Assembly: GCF_005155025.1 (NCBI RefSeq)
Contig: NZ_CP039731.1
Location: 1,736,001-1,800,000, forward strand
Source of the DNA: Aquitalea aquatilis
GTDB lineage: Bacteria; Pseudomonadota; Gammaproteobacteria; Burkholderiales; Chromobacteriaceae
Length of the DNA: 64,000 nucleotides
Direction of reading: 5' to 3'
Position 1 is the stretch's first letter. The number at the start of each line of letters is the position of its first letter. Of the stretch, positions 55,161 through 64,000 are shown piece by piece. Made by a program: the position numbers and the translations under genes. Below the pieces are notes generated by a model that saw nothing but the letters and a program-made list of their open reading frames with translations, was not told the DNA's origin and searched no databases.

Positions 55161-57209
55161 ATGACCCATGCCAACGACCTCGCCGGGCAGCCGCTCAATG
55201 TAGCACCAGCCCTGGCCAAGAAACTCGACAAGCTAGGCCTGCACCGGCGCTTTGACCTGGTGTTGCACCTGCCGCTGCGCTACGAAGATGAAACCCATCT
55301 CTATCCCATCACGGCGGCACCCTACGGCCAGCCGGTGTTGGTCGAGGGGCGGGTCATTGGCCACGAAGTCCAATTCCGTCCACGCAAACAGCTATTGGTG
55401 CGCATCGAGGATGCCGGCGGTGTGCTGCTGCTGCGCTTCATCCACTTTTATCCCAGCCAGCTCAAGCAGTTTGCCGATGGTGCCCTGGTGCGGGCCATGG
55501 GTGAGATCCGCCGTGGCTTCCACGGCGACGAGATGGTGCATCCGAAAACGCGCGAGGTGGTCGATGGCACGCCGCTGGCTGAAAGCCTGACGCCGGTGTA
55601 TCCCACGGTCAACGGCGTGACCCAGCCCATGTTGCGCAAGCTGATTCGCAGCGAGCTGCAAAGCCTGCCATTGCCGGAAACCTTGCCCCCCGCCGCCATT
55701 GCCCATCTGCAGCTGCAAAGCTTTGCCGATGCCGTGCGGCTCTTGCATTCACCGCCACCGGAATACAGTGCCAGCCAGCTGAGCGAGCCTGCTTTGCCGG
55801 CATGGCAAAGGCTGAAGTTTGACGAGTTGATGGCGCAGCAGTTATCGATGCGTCTGGCTTATCGTGCCAGACGGCAGGGCCGGGCTCCGGTGGTGCGCGG
55901 CAGCGGCCGTCTGCGTGAGGCGTTGTTTGCCAGCCTGCCGTTCCGTCTCACGGCGGCGCAGCGCAAGGTGCTGGACGAAATCGATGCCGATCTTGCCCAG
56001 GCGCATCCCATGCATCGTTTGCTGCAGGGCGACGTGGGCAGTGGCAAAACCGTGGTGGCGGCGCTGGCCGCACTCACCGCCATCGAGGCCGGGTTTCAGG
56101 TGGCACTGATGGCACCGACAGAAATCCTGGCCGAGCAGCATTATCGCAAGTTGTCCGGCTGGCTTGCCCCCCTTGGGCTGACCGTCAGCTGGCTCTCTGG
56201 CAGCCTGCGCAAAAAGCAGAAAGAGCTAGCGCTGGAGCAGATGGCCAGTGGCACGGCCCATCTGGTAGTGGGAACACATGCCCTGTTTCAGGACGGCGTG
56301 GATTTTGCCCGGCTGGGGCTGGCCATTGTCGATGAGCAGCATCGTTTTGGTGTTGGCCAGCGGCTGGCGCTCAAGCAAAAAGGCCAGGAACCACATCAGC
56401 TGATGATGTCGGCCACACCGATTCCGCGCACCCTGGCCATGAGCTTCTACGCCGACCTGGATGTGTCGGTCATCGACGAGCTGCCGCCGGGACGAACTCC
56501 CATCGTCACCAAGCTGATCAACAGCAGTCGGCGTGAGGAAGTCGTCGATTTCGTCCACAAGACCTGCAGTGAAGGCCAGCAGGTGTACTGGGTGTGCCCG
56601 CTGATCGAAGAGTCGGAAACCCTGCAACTGCAGACTGCGGTCGAAACCCACCGCCAACTGGCTGCGCAACTGGGGCAGTGGCATGTTGGCCTGCTGCATG
56701 GCCGCATGAAAGCGGATGAAAAGGCAGCCGTCATGGCCGCTTTTGGCAGTAACCAGTTGCAAATCCTGGTGGCCACCACAGTCATCGAAGTTGGTGTGGA
56801 CGTGCCCAATGCCTCGCTGATGGTGATAGAGCATGCCGAGCGCATGGGGCTGGCCCAATTACACCAGTTGCGGGGCCGGGTAGGGCGGGGCAGCGCACGC
56901 AGCGTCTGCATGCTGCTGTTTGAAAACCCGCTGTCCGATATTGCCAAGGCACGCTTGAAAGTGATTTATGAGAATGTTGATGGCTTCGAGATCGCTCGTC
57001 AGGATTTGCTGATCCGTGGCCCGGGCGAGTTTCTCGGTGCGCGCCAAAGCGGAGTGCCCATGCTGCGCTTTGCCAATCTGGAAGACGATATCGAACTGCT
57101 GGAGGCGGCGCGGGAGCTGGCACCGGAAATACTGGCGCGCTGGCCAGAGGCCGCAGATGCCCATCTGGAGCGCTGGCTGTCTGGCCGCGAACAATTCCTC
57201 AAGGCATGA
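55161..57209 (+). CDS. recG: ATP-dependent DNA helicase RecG
   Basis: This 682-residue branch-migration helicase remodels stalled forks and Holliday junctions. An N-terminal wedge/OB domain (about 1-160) is followed by helicase motifs: Walker A GDVGSGKT, MAPTEILAEQH, the DEQH box VDEQHRFGVGQR, SATPIPRTLAM, and motif VI HQLRGRVGRG. The family TRG motif region follows before the C-terminus. No Shine-Dalgarno is seen before the ATG, and a TACAAT element lies only 9-14 bases upstream. Confidence 0.97.
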   Translation: MTHANDLAGQPLNVAPALAKKLDKLGLHRRFDLVLHLPLRYEDETHLYPITAAPYGQPVLVEGRVIGHEVQFRPRKQLLVRIEDAGGVLLLRFIHFYPSQLKQFADGALVRAMGEIRRGFHGDEMVHPKTREVVDGTPLAESLTPVYPTVNGVTQPMLRKLIRSELQSLPLPETLPPAAIAHLQLQSFADAVRLLHSPPPEYSASQLSEPALPAWQRLKFDELMAQQLSMRLAYRARRQGRAPVVRGSGRLREALFASLPFRLTAAQRKVLDEIDADLAQAHPMHRLLQGDVGSGKTVVAALAALTAIEAGFQVALMAPTEILAEQHYRKLSGWLAPLGLTVSWLSGSLRKKQKELALEQMASGTAHLVVGTHALFQDGVDFARLGLAIVDEQHRFGVGQRLALKQKGQEPHQLMMSATPIPRTLAMSFYADLDVSVIDELPPGRTPIVTKLINSSRREEVVDFVHKTCSEGQQVYWVCPLIEESETLQLQTAVETHRQLAAQLGQWHVGLLHGRMKADEKAAVMAAFGSNQLQILVATTVIEVGVDVPNASLMVIEHAERMGLAQLHQLRGRVGRGSARSVCMLLFENPLSDIAKARLKVIYENVDGFEIARQDLLIRGPGEFLGARQSGVPMLRFANLEDDIELLEAARELAPEILARWPEAADAHLERWLSGREQFLKA

Positions 57210-57330
57210 ATGTCCGCGCAGTGACAGGTCAAGCTGGCTAGTGCGGGCCGCGATTCAGCTGGAAGCGGGCTGTGGTTTTTCTCCGTTATTGATCTGTGCA
57301 ATCGCTATTGCAGATAGGTAAGGCGTATGC

Positions 57331-57363
57331 AAAAAAAAGCGCCTCATCCGTAAGGATGAGGCG
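57331..57363 (-). terminator. Leftward terminator of an unassigned transcript
   Basis: CGCCTCATCC and GGATGAGGCG pair perfectly around a 4-base loop. On the minus strand the stem is followed by C then eight T. It cannot serve recG, which runs the other way, and pit already has its own terminator. Confidence 0.75.
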
Positions 57364-57397
57364 TCAAGGGATTGCTGCAAACAACAAAGGAGAAACC

Positions 57398-57430
57398 ATG
57401 ATGAAACATGATTATATTAGCAAATTATAA
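57398..57430 (+). CDS. Possible 10-residue leader or micro-peptide
   Basis: AAAGGAGA lies 4 bases before ATG ATG, encoding MMKHDYISKL then TAA. The ribosome site is among the best in the region, but no gene follows on this strand. It could be a leader peptide, a remnant of a lost gene, or chance. Confidence 0.3.
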   Translation: MMKHDYISKL

Positions 57431-57461
57431 AGTTCGGAATCAATGCTGAATAATCGCTTGT

Positions 57462-57475
57462 TTGATGTAGGTCAA
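57462..57475. promoter_or_regulatory. FNR/ANR/DNR-type site overlapping a 14-base palindrome
   Basis: TTGATGTAGGTCAA fits TTGAY-N4-RTCAA. It overlaps the perfect palindrome GGTCAAATTTGACC at 57470-57483. The site lies upstream of the leftward -10 candidates. Confidence 0.5.
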
Positions 57476-57503
57476 ATTTGACCCGTCATGATGAGGATCA
57501 TAG

Positions 57504-57529
57504 AAAAAGCCGCCCTTGGGCGGCTTTTT
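57504..57529. terminator. Terminator of pit, active in both directions by shape
   Basis: AAAAAGCCGCCC pairs perfectly with GGGCGGCTTTTT around TT. It is 19 bases from the pit stop codon. Confidence 0.85.
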
Positions 57530-57547
57530 CGGTAGTCGCAAGCTGGA

Positions 57548-59008
57548 TTACTTCAGCCAGTTACTAGCCAGGTAATACAGGCTGCCAGATAGCAACATGG
57601 CAACCGGCATGGTAAACAGCCAGGCGAGAAGAATGGAGCGCACGGTAGACCACTGCAGGCCGGCCTTGTCGGCCACCATGGTGCCGGCTACGCCGCTGGA
57701 TAGCACATGCGTGGTCGAAACCGGCAAGCCAAACTGACTGGCCAGGCCAATGGAAACCGCGGCTGTCAGCTGCGCCGACATCCCTTGTGCATAAGTCATG
57801 TCTTTCTTGCCAATGCCTTCGCCAACGGTTTTTACCACGCGACGCCAGCCGATCATGGTGCCACCACCCAGTGCCAATGCCACCGCGATGATGACCCAGG
57901 TGGGTGCATACTCGGTGGTAACGGTCAGGTCCTTGCGCAGATTGCTCAGCAGCTGCTTGTCATCGGCATTCAGATTCGGCAGCGAAGCCGCCTTTTTGGC
58001 TGCATCGTCCAGGCAGAGCAGGTCGGTACGGACATCCCAGCGCTTGTTGTCCGGCAGGCTGCGGTAGCTGCTGCCATCGCCAAGTGCGGTGATCAGATTA
58101 TCAGCGGTACGCAGGGTGTCACGCGGTCGGCAGTCGTGGATATTGCTGCCTGCGACCGTCGGTTTGAACATGGTATCCAGCGCAGTCTGGTGGCGATTGT
58201 AGAATTGCTGCAGGTGCAAGGCCGCATCGCGGGTGCGTTCGATCTGGTAAGGCGTGCTGTCCAGATTGAGTACATATTTGGCCGGAACGATGCCGATCAG
58301 CACCAGCATGATCAGGCCGACGCCTTTTTGACCATCGTTGGAGCCGTGGGAGAAGCTGACCCCCATGGAGCTGACGATCAGCATGAAACGCATCCAGAAT
58401 GGAGGATGCTTGCGTCCTTCAACCTGTTGGCGCTGGAAAGGCGTCTTGTGCATATTGCTTTGCGGACGGGCACGCCGCAGGCTGATGACCAGCAGGCCGG
58501 ACAAAAAGGCACCGACCAGTGGCGAGCACAGCAAGGACAAACCCACATCGATGGCTTTGCCCCAGTTCACCCCTTGCGACAAAGGGGTGCCGTTGATCAG
58601 ACAGTTGGCCAGACCCACACCGAGGATGGCGCCGATCAGGGTGTGCGAGCTGGAGGCCGGTAGGCCGAAATACCAGGTACCCAGATTCCAGGCAATGGCT
58701 GCCGCGAGCAAGGCAAACACCATGGCCATGCCGCGCGCGGTATTGACTGAAACCAGCAGGTCTACCGGCAGCAGGTGCACGATGGCGTAGGCGACGGCCA
58801 GGCCACCAGTCAATACCCCGAGAAAGTTGAAGACGCCCGAGGCAAAAACCGCCAGACGCGGCTTCATCGACTGGGTATAAATGACGGTAGCGACCGCATT
58901 GGCCGTATCGTGAAAACCGTTGATGAACTCGAAGGCCAGGACAAAGCCCAGCGACAGAATCAGGGTAATGGCCACATGGGTGTCCAGCCCTGCAAAGAGG
59001 TCCAGCAT
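57548..59008 (-). CDS. pit: PiT-family inorganic phosphate transporter
   Basis: Low-affinity metal-phosphate symporter of 486 residues with about ten membrane helices. The two PiT signatures appear: FEFINGFHDTANAVAT in the N-terminal half and SFSHGSNDGQKG-containing repeat in the middle, with GLPVSTTHVLSSG near the end. A soluble loop of roughly 120 residues (about 290-410) separates the halves. I chose the ATG at 59008; the frame extends to 59116 with no ribosome support. It follows the pst genes in the same direction after a terminator-like hairpin. Confidence 0.93.
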   Translation of the reverse strand: MLDLFAGLDTHVAITLILSLGFVLAFEFINGFHDTANAVATVIYTQSMKPRLAVFASGVFNFLGVLTGGLAVAYAIVHLLPVDLLVSVNTARGMAMVFALLAAAIAWNLGTWYFGLPASSSHTLIGAILGVGLANCLINGTPLSQGVNWGKAIDVGLSLLCSPLVGAFLSGLLVISLRRARPQSNMHKTPFQRQQVEGRKHPPFWMRFMLIVSSMGVSFSHGSNDGQKGVGLIMLVLIGIVPAKYVLNLDSTPYQIERTRDAALHLQQFYNRHQTALDTMFKPTVAGSNIHDCRPRDTLRTADNLITALGDGSSYRSLPDNKRWDVRTDLLCLDDAAKKAASLPNLNADDKQLLSNLRKDLTVTTEYAPTWVIIAVALALGGGTMIGWRRVVKTVGEGIGKKDMTYAQGMSAQLTAAVSIGLASQFGLPVSTTHVLSSGVAGTMVADKAGLQWSTVRSILLAWLFTMPVAMLLSGSLYYLASNWLK

Positions 59009-59218
59009 GATCGTGAAAATCGTGTAAAGGAAAGCCGGGATTGTTGTGTCCAGACCTTCAGGCGTCAAGTAAATGAAACAAAAAAAACGGGGCTTGTCGT
59101 TTTCCCGTCGTGGCAATGGGGCTGTTCTTGACAGGCTGGTCTTTCGCCCGGTTTTTTCAGGATTTATCGGATGGCCGGCGCAGGAATATCAAGCAAGAAG
59201 CGACTGCTGCATAAAGCA

Positions 59219-59250
59219 ACACCCCGCATGCATGGAGGCAGGCGGGGTGT
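59219..59250 (-). terminator. Probable terminator of the pst operon
   Basis: ACACCCCGC pairs with GCGGGGTGT over 9 bp around a 14-base loop. On the minus strand it is followed by TGCTTTAT. It lies 19 bases after the pstB stop. Confidence 0.65.
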
Positions 59251-59268
59251 CGGTAGCAGCCAGCTGTC

Positions 59269-60042
59269 TTAGCCGAATTTACCGGTGATGTAATCCTCGG
59301 TAGCCTTTTGTTTGGGCGCGGTGAAGATATTGTCGGTTTCGCCGAATTCCACCAGCTCGCCCAGATACATATAGGCAGTGAAGTCGGATACCCGGGCTGC
59401 CTGCTGCATATTGTGGGTCACAATCGCGATGGTGTAGTCCTCTTTCAGCTCATGTATCAGTTCTTCGATGTGAGCAGTTGAAATCGGGTCCAGCGCAGAG
59501 GTCGGTTCGTCCAGCAGCAGTACTTCCGGGCGGGATGCCACCGCGCGGGCAATGCACAAACGCTGCTGCTGGCCGCCGGACAGTGAATTGCCGGACTGCT
59601 TCAGCTTGTCCTTCACTTCATCCCACAGCGCAGCCTTGCGCAGGGCCCACTCCACCCGGTCATCCATTTCGGTCTTGGCCAGCTTCTCGTACAGCTTCAC
59701 CCCGAAAGTGATGTTGTCGTAGATGGACATGGGGAAGGGGGTTGGCTTCTGGAACACCATGCCCACCTTGGCGCGCAGCAGGTTGATATCCACGTCGCGG
59801 CCCAGGATGTTGTTACCGTCCAGCAGGATTTCACCTTCGGAGCGCAGCCCCGGATATAGCTCGTACATGCGATTGAAGGTACGCAGCAGCGTGGATTTTC
59901 CGCAGCCGGACGGGCCGATGAAGGCCGTGACCATGCGCGGGGCAATATCCAGATTGATGTTCTTCAATGCGTGGAAGTTGCCGTAGAAAAAGTTCAGATT
60001 CTTGACCTGAAGCTTGACATTGTTATCAGCCATAGTCGTCAT
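59269..60042 (-). CDS. pstB: Phosphate ABC transporter ATP-binding protein
   Basis: This 257-residue ATPase powers high-affinity phosphate uptake. Walker A is GPSGCGKST, the Q-loop [12 protein letters not shown], the signature [15 protein letters not shown], Walker [14 protein letters not shown] and the H-loop VTHNMQQ. The ATG at 60042 or 60033 are both plausible starts. It follows pstA after 3 bases. Confidence 0.97.
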   Translation of the reverse strand: MTTMADNNVKLQVKNLNFFYGNFHALKNINLDIAPRMVTAFIGPSGCGKSTLLRTFNRMYELYPGLRSEGEILLDGNNILGRDVDINLLRAKVGMVFQKPTPFPMSIYDNITFGVKLYEKLAKTEMDDRVEWALRKAALWDEVKDKLKQSGNSLSGGQQQRLCIARAVASRPEVLLLDEPTSALDPISTAHIEELIHELKEDYTIAIVTHNMQQAARVSDFTAYMYLGELVEFGETDNIFTAPKQKATEDYITGKFG

Positions 60043-60045
60043 GCC

Positions 60046-60957
60046 TTAATGCGATTGGGTTTTCTGGCTGCCCATCCAGCGGGCAACAATATTAAGCGTC
60101 AACACGCTCAGGGTAATCAGCAAAGCACCGGTCCAGGCCAGGGTGTGCCAGTCTTCGTACGGGCTCATGGCAAACTGGAAAATCACGATGGGCAAGTTGG
60201 CCATCGGCTGGTTCATATTGCTGTTGAAGAACTGGTTGTTCAGTGCGGTAAACAGCAAGGGTGCGGTTTCCCCTGAAATGCGCGCAATGGCCAGCAGGAT
60301 ACCGGTCATCACGCCGGCCTTGGCCGAACGCAAGGTAACGTACAGCGTGATTTTCCACTGCGGCGAACCCAGCGCGGCGGCGGCTTCGCGCAGGGTATTG
60401 GGTACCAGGCGCAGCATGTTTTCCGTGGTGCGCACGACGACCGGAATCACCAGCAGTGCCAGTGCCAGCGATCCGGCCCAGCCGGAGAAGTGCCCGACGC
60501 TGACAACATAGACTTCATAGACAAACAGGCCGATCACGATGGACGGTGCCGACAGCAGAATGTCGTTGATGAAACGGGTGGCCGGTGCCAGCCAGCCACG
60601 CTGACCGAACTCCGCCAGATAGATACCAGCCAGAATGCCGATCGGGGTGCCGATCAGCGTGCCGGAAATGGTCATGGCCAGGCTGCCGTAAATGGCATTG
60701 GCCAGGCCGCCCTGGCTGCCGGGTGGTGGCGTGCTCTGGGTGAATACCTGCATATTGATGCCGGACAGGCCGTGTTGCAGCAGGGTAAATAAAATCCAGA
60801 ACAGCCAGAACAGGCCAAAGGCCATCGTCAGGGTGGACGCACCCATATTGAAGGCATTGACCAGACGGCGACGACGATAGATAGAAGTATTCATGGTGCT
60901 GCTGCTTCCGCTGCGATCCTGAACGTTCAGGGATTCGCTCAATGTGCTGTTAGCCAT
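60046..60957 (-). CDS. pstA: Phosphate ABC transporter permease PstA
   Basis: This 303-residue inner-membrane permease has six predicted helices. The ABC permease EAA-like loop is [20 protein letters not shown], and [18 protein letters not shown] is typical for PstA. The first 21 residues (Ser-rich) may not belong to it: an ATG at 60894 gives the opening [15 protein letters not shown] seen in close families. It forms the channel with PstC. Confidence 0.93.
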   Translation of the reverse strand: MANSTLSESLNVQDRSGSSSTMNTSIYRRRRLVNAFNMGASTLTMAFGLFWLFWILFTLLQHGLSGINMQVFTQSTPPPGSQGGLANAIYGSLAMTISGTLIGTPIGILAGIYLAEFGQRGWLAPATRFINDILLSAPSIVIGLFVYEVYVVSVGHFSGWAGSLALALLVIPVVVRTTENMLRLVPNTLREAAAALGSPQWKITLYVTLRSAKAGVMTGILLAIARISGETAPLLFTALNNQFFNSNMNQPMANLPIVIFQFAMSPYEDWHTLAWTGALLITLSVLTLNIVARWMGSQKTQSH

Positions 60958-60972
60958 GATGATAGCGCCTTG

Positions 60973-61935
60973 TCAGGATGCCTTGCCTTCCTGTTTCTGC
61001 AGACGCAGCAACAGGAGCTTGGCGCAGGCCAGTACGACGAAGGTGATGAAGAACAGGATCAGACCCAGTTCGATCAGCGAGGCCATATGAAACTCGCCAG
61101 TCGCCTCGGCAAACTCGTTGGCCAGAGCCGAGGAGATCGACTGGCCCGGCTCGAACAGACCGACGGCAAAGCGCGATGAGTTACCGATCACGAAGGTCAC
61201 TGCCATGGTTTCACCCAGTGCGCGGCCCAGCCCCAGCATGATGCCGCCGACCACACCGGTCTTGGTGTAAGGCAGTACGACATAGCGCACCACCTCCCAG
61301 GTGGTGGAGCCCAGACCATAGGCCGACTCTTTCAGCATGGTCGGTACCACTTCAAACACATCACGCATGACCGAGGCGATAAAGGGAATCACCATCACGG
61401 CCAGAATCAGCCCGGCAGTAAAGACGCCAATACCCATCGGCGCGCCCTGGAACAGCAGCCCGATCAGCGGGATATCGCCCAGATTGTCGATCAGCACGGG
61501 CTGGATATGGTCGGCAAACAGCGGGGCAAACACGAACAGGCCCCACATGCCATAAATGATAGAGGGAATGCCTGCCAGCAGCTCAACAGCAATACCCAGC
61601 GGGCGCTTGAGAACGTTGGGGCAAAGCTCGGTCAGAAACACGGCAATGCCGAAGCTGACTGGTACACCAATCAGCAAGGCAATCACCGATGTGGCCAGCG
61701 TGCCGAATACCGGCACCAGAGCGCCGAATTTCTGTGCGACCGGATCCCAGTCACTATCGATCAGAAAGCTCCAGCCGAAACGGCTCAGGCTGGGCATGGC
61801 ACCAATGATGAGGGAAATCAGGATGCCCACCAGCAAGGCCAATACCAAAAAGGCAAAGCAGCGAGTGGATACCCTGAAGATATTGTCTAGCAGCATCTGG
61901 CGCTGCATTTGCTGGTTATTGCTGAACTTTTCCAT
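60973..61935 (-). CDS. pstC: Phosphate ABC transporter permease PstC
   Basis: This 320-residue inner-membrane permease has about six helices. PstC-specific stretches include [19 protein letters not shown], the permease loop [20 protein letters not shown] and [18 protein letters not shown] start at ATG 61935 because the alternative GTG at 61980 lies inside the loop and stem of the terminator-like hairpin between pstS and pstC. It lies 15 bases upstream of pstA. Confidence 0.93.
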   Translation of the reverse strand: MEKFSNNQQMQRQMLLDNIFRVSTRCFAFLVLALLVGILISLIIGAMPSLSRFGWSFLIDSDWDPVAQKFGALVPVFGTLATSVIALLIGVPVSFGIAVFLTELCPNVLKRPLGIAVELLAGIPSIIYGMWGLFVFAPLFADHIQPVLIDNLGDIPLIGLLFQGAPMGIGVFTAGLILAVMVIPFIASVMRDVFEVVPTMLKESAYGLGSTTWEVVRYVVLPYTKTGVVGGIMLGLGRALGETMAVTFVIGNSSRFAVGLFEPGQSISSALANEFAEATGEFHMASLIELGLILFFITFVVLACAKLLLLRLQKQEGKAS

Positions 61936-61960
61936 GAGGATACTCGGTCGCGTCTCAGAC

Positions 61961-61986
61961 AAAAAGCCGGGGTTGCTCACCCCGGC
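61961..61986 (-). terminator. Intra-operon hairpin between pstS and pstC
   Basis: On the minus strand GCCGGGGT pairs with ACCCCGGC around GAGCA, followed by TTTTTGT. The shape is that of a full terminator inside the operon, giving high pstS and lower pstCAB expression. Confidence 0.75.
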
Positions 61987-62049
61987 CTTGGTACCACACC
62001 GGCAGCTGCATCAGCTTGCATGCCGCTGGCCGGTGTCGCCATGCTGCAC

Positions 62050-63090
62050 TCAGTTCAGTACCGGCTTGCCACTGGCGTCGGTAATCTGCTTCCAGCTGGT
62101 GCGAATCACGGCCTTCACGCTGTCCGGCATCGGGATGTAATCCAGATCCAGAGCGGTCTTGTCGCCATTCTTGTAAGCCCAGTCGAAGAACTTCAGTACT
62201 TCAGTACCTTGTGCCGGCTTGTCCTGCTTCTTGTGCATCAGGATGAAGGTGGCGCCAGAAATCGGCCAGCTGTCCTTGCCTGCCTGATTGGTAAGAATCA
62301 GATAGAAGCCAGGGGCTTTTTTCCAGTCAGCATTGGCCGCTGCGGCTTTGAACGTTTTTTCATCCGGGGAAACAAAGTTGCCGGATTCGTTCTTCAATTG
62401 GCCATAAGCCAGTTTGTTCTGTTTGGCATAAGCGTACTCAACATAACCAATGGCACCCTTGATGCGGGTTACATAGTTGGCCACGCCTTCATTACCCTTG
62501 CCACCTACACCGGTCGGCCAGTTAACCGCAGTGTTGGAACCAACCTTGCTGGCCCACTCGCTGGAAACCTTGGACAGGTAGTTGGTGAAGATGAAGCTGG
62601 TACCCGAGCCATCGGAACGGCGCACCACGGTGATTTTCTGATCCGGCAGCTTGACGCCCGGATTCAGGCTGGCCAGTGCCGGGTCATTCCATTTGGAAAC
62701 CTTGCCGAGGAAAATGTCAGCCAGCACCGGGCCGGTAAACTTGACCTGGCCTGCGCTGATGCCCGGAACGTTGACAACCGGAACCACGCCGCCAATAACG
62801 GTCGGGAACTGGGTCAGTCCGGATTTTTCCAGCTCTTCAGCTTTCAGCGGCATGTCGGAAGCACCGAAATCAACAGTCTTGGACTGGATTTGCTTGATGC
62901 CGCCACCAGAGCCGATGGACTGGTAGTTCATGCTGTTATTGGTTGTAGCCTTGTAGGTGGTTGCCCACTTTGCATACAAGGGATACGGGAAAGTAGCGCC
63001 GGCGCCGGTGATGTCGGCAGCCATGGCTGCACCAGCGACGAAGCCGGCGGACAAGGCCAGCGAGGCGACCAGACGTACGGACTGTTTCAT
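62050..63090 (-). CDS. pstS: Periplasmic phosphate-binding protein PstS
   Basis: High-affinity phosphate receptor of 346 residues. The signal peptide ends at AMA before [15 protein letters not shown]. Phosphate-contact regions are seen in [18 protein letters not shown] and [18 protein letters not shown]. It is the first gene of the pstSCAB cluster. No phoU, phoB or phoR lies in the cluster. Confidence 0.97.
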   Translation of the reverse strand: MKQSVRLVASLALSAGFVAGAAMAADITGAGATFPYPLYAKWATTYKATTNNSMNYQSIGSGGGIKQIQSKTVDFGASDMPLKAEELEKSGLTQFPTVIGGVVPVVNVPGISAGQVKFTGPVLADIFLGKVSKWNDPALASLNPGVKLPDQKITVVRRSDGSGTSFIFTNYLSKVSSEWASKVGSNTAVNWPTGVGGKGNEGVANYVTRIKGAIGYVEYAYAKQNKLAYGQLKNESGNFVSPDEKTFKAAAANADWKKAPGFYLILTNQAGKDSWPISGATFILMHKKQDKPAQGTEVLKFFDWAYKNGDKTALDLDYIPMPDSVKAVIRTSWKQITDASGKPVLN

Positions 63091-63154
63091 GCTTGCTCCT
63101 GAATTATTAGGGTAAGGCCCTGCGAGGTGTTGAGGCGCATCCTATCCCTTCAAG

Positions 63155-63172
63155 TTTTCAGAAATATTACAA
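63155..63172 (-). promoter_or_regulatory. Weak Pho-box-like site upstream of pstS
   Basis: On the minus strand TTGTAATATTTCTGAAAA resembles the Pho box CTGTMAT-N4-CTGTMAT with several mismatches (5 of 7 in the first half, 4 of 7 in the second). It lies 65 bases before the pstS ATG. A PhoB site is expected here on biological grounds, so the assignment leans on context. Confidence 0.35.
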
Positions 63173-63198
63173 GTCGTGGAAAAGCAGATTGCGGAGTT

Positions 63199-63226
63199 TT
63201 GACGATGACGGGACTAGGGATATAAT
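63199..63226 (+). promoter_or_regulatory. Sigma-70 promoter of tpiA
   Basis: TTGACG (63199-63204) and TATAAT (63221-63226) are spaced by 16 bases. The -10 matches consensus fully and the -35 at five of six positions. The tpiA ATG is 30 bases downstream. Confidence 0.8.
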
Positions 63227-63255
63227 CCGCAGCACTTAAACGGAGGCACCCGGAC

Positions 63256-64000
63256 ATGGCAGGCAAGCTGATTATCGGAAACTGGAAGATGAACACCCGC
63301 GCGCAAGGCGCGCAAACCCTGCTGGATGCACTGCTTGCTGAGCCGGCATGTAATCAGTCGTGGGTCGGGGTGGCCGCCCCTGCCGTGTACCTGGCTATGC
63401 TTGCGCATCGGCTGCAGGGTGCATCTCTTCAACTGGCTGCGCAGGATGTGAGTGCCTTTGCTAATGACGGTGCGTATACCGGGGAGGTCTCGGCGGCCAT
63501 GCTGCGGGATGTCGGTTGTGCTTATGTTCTGGTCGGCCATTCCGAGCGCCGGCAGTATTTTGCCGAGAGCAACCCGCTACTGCTGGCCAAGATGAACAAT
63601 GCCCTTGCCGCGGGCGTGGTGCCAGTGCTGTGCGTGGGCGAAACGCTGGAGCAGCGCGAGCAAGGGGACTACCTGCAGGTCATTTATCAGCAATTGTCCA
63701 TTCTTGCTGATATCGATGCCGGCGAGTACCTGGTCGCCTATGAACCGGTGTGGGCTATTGGCACCGGTAAGGTCGCAACGCTGGAGCAAATTGCCGAGAT
63801 TCACAGCGCCATCAAAACGTGGTGCTTGCAAAATGCCAAGCCCTCCGCTAATATTCGCGTCCTCTACGGCGGCAGTGTAAAGGCAGAGAATGCCGAGTCA
63901 ATCCTGATGACAGACAATGTCGATGGAGCCCTTGTTGGTGGGGCATCTCTGGACGCCGGATCATTCAGGATGATTTGCCAGGCCGCAGGAAAATTGATAT
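63256..64000 (+). CDS. tpiA: Triosephosphate isomerase (3' end beyond window)
   Basis: Interconverts dihydroxyacetone phosphate and glyceraldehyde-3-phosphate in glycolysis and gluconeogenesis. Catalytic residues are present: the lysine in IIGNWKMN, the histidine in [10 protein letters not shown] and the glutamate in [12 protein letters not shown]; the phosphate-binding [10 protein letters not shown] follows. GGAGG lies 9 bases before the ATG. The frame is open at the right edge after 248 codons, close to the usual full length of about 250, so only the last few residues are missing. Confidence 0.96.
   Translation, partial: MAGKLIIGNWKMNTRAQGAQTLLDALLAEPACNQSWVGVAAPAVYLAMLAHRLQGASLQLAAQDVSAFANDGAYTGEVSAAMLRDVGCAYVLVGHSERRQYFAESNPLLLAKMNNALAAGVVPVLCVGETLEQREQGDYLQVIYQQLSILADIDAGEYLVAYEPVWAIGTGKVATLEQIAEIHSAIKTWCLQNAKPSANIRVLYGGSVKAENAESILMTDNVDGALVGGASLDAGSFRMICQAAGKLI

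Larger units (their letters stand above)
57210..57547. other. Compact gap with FNR-type site, mini-ORF and two terminators
   Basis: 338 bases between convergent recG and pit. It holds a leftward terminator, a 10-codon ORF with a strong ribosome site, two minus-strand TATAAT hexamers (57424-57429 and 57411-57416), an FNR-type site inside a larger palindrome, and the pit terminator. Confidence 0.55.

Overview
The window is high-GC betaproteobacterial chromosome, most like Neisseriales/Chromobacteriaceae (Chromobacterium, Aquitalea, Vogesella and relatives). The basis is the gene content: polar-type filament genes fliC-flaG-fliD-fliS-fliT followed by a DUF2802/FliK-like/FlhB-like trio, a yicC-kinase-phosphatase-rph group, a cyoABCDE oxidase and rdgB-hemW-ridA. 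The genus cannot be fixed from sequence reading alone. No rRNA, tRNA, CRISPR array or complete mobile element was seen.

Layout. 1-18.2 kb: the 3' part of a methylthioinosine phosphorylase gene, then one long rightward cluster for making and attaching an unusual sugar. It holds rfbH, a GT2, rfbF, rfbG, an RmlC-like epimerase, an SDR reductase, a radical SAM/SPASM protein, a GT4, two FkbM methyltransferases and one 2293-residue polypeptide with several glycosyltransferase domains and a methyltransferase domain. It runs directly into a sigma-28 promoter and flagellin. Sugar genes of this type beside fliC suggest flagellin glycosylation with a CDP-3,6-dideoxyhexose derivative (inference). 18.2-23.6 kb: filament, cap and chaperone genes, then the DUF2802/FliK-like/FlhB-like trio. 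23.7-27.5 kb: a beta-hydroxyacid dehydrogenase and small accessory genes (DUF1272, two lipoproteins, one unknown).

27.5-37.5 kb: yicC, a Ser/Thr kinase and PP2C pair, rph, a secreted trypsin-like protease, an exported Lys/Ala/His-rich protein with ten tandem repeats, an RstAB-like two-component system and a soluble FIST-domain chemoreceptor. 37.5-43.2 kb: a 733-bp regulatory-looking gap (FNR/ANR-type box, Fur-like box, palindromes), then cyoABCDE with a terminator. 43.3-43.7 kb: the scar of an IS256-family element. 43.9-49.2 kb: a leftward type VI secretion unit of vgrG, a two-domain cell-wall hydrolase effector and a periplasmic candidate immunity gene; GC content drops across the last two.

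49.2-57.2 kb: dusA, rdgB-hemW-ridA, a DUF4124 protein, a PhzF-like enzyme, a DUF2147 protein and recG. 57.2-57.5 kb: a compact gap with an FNR-type box, a 10-codon ORF and a leftward terminator; it may encode a small RNA. 57.5-63.1 kb: leftward phosphate uptake genes pit, pstB, pstA, pstC, pstS. Beyond 63.25 kb tpiA runs off the right edge.
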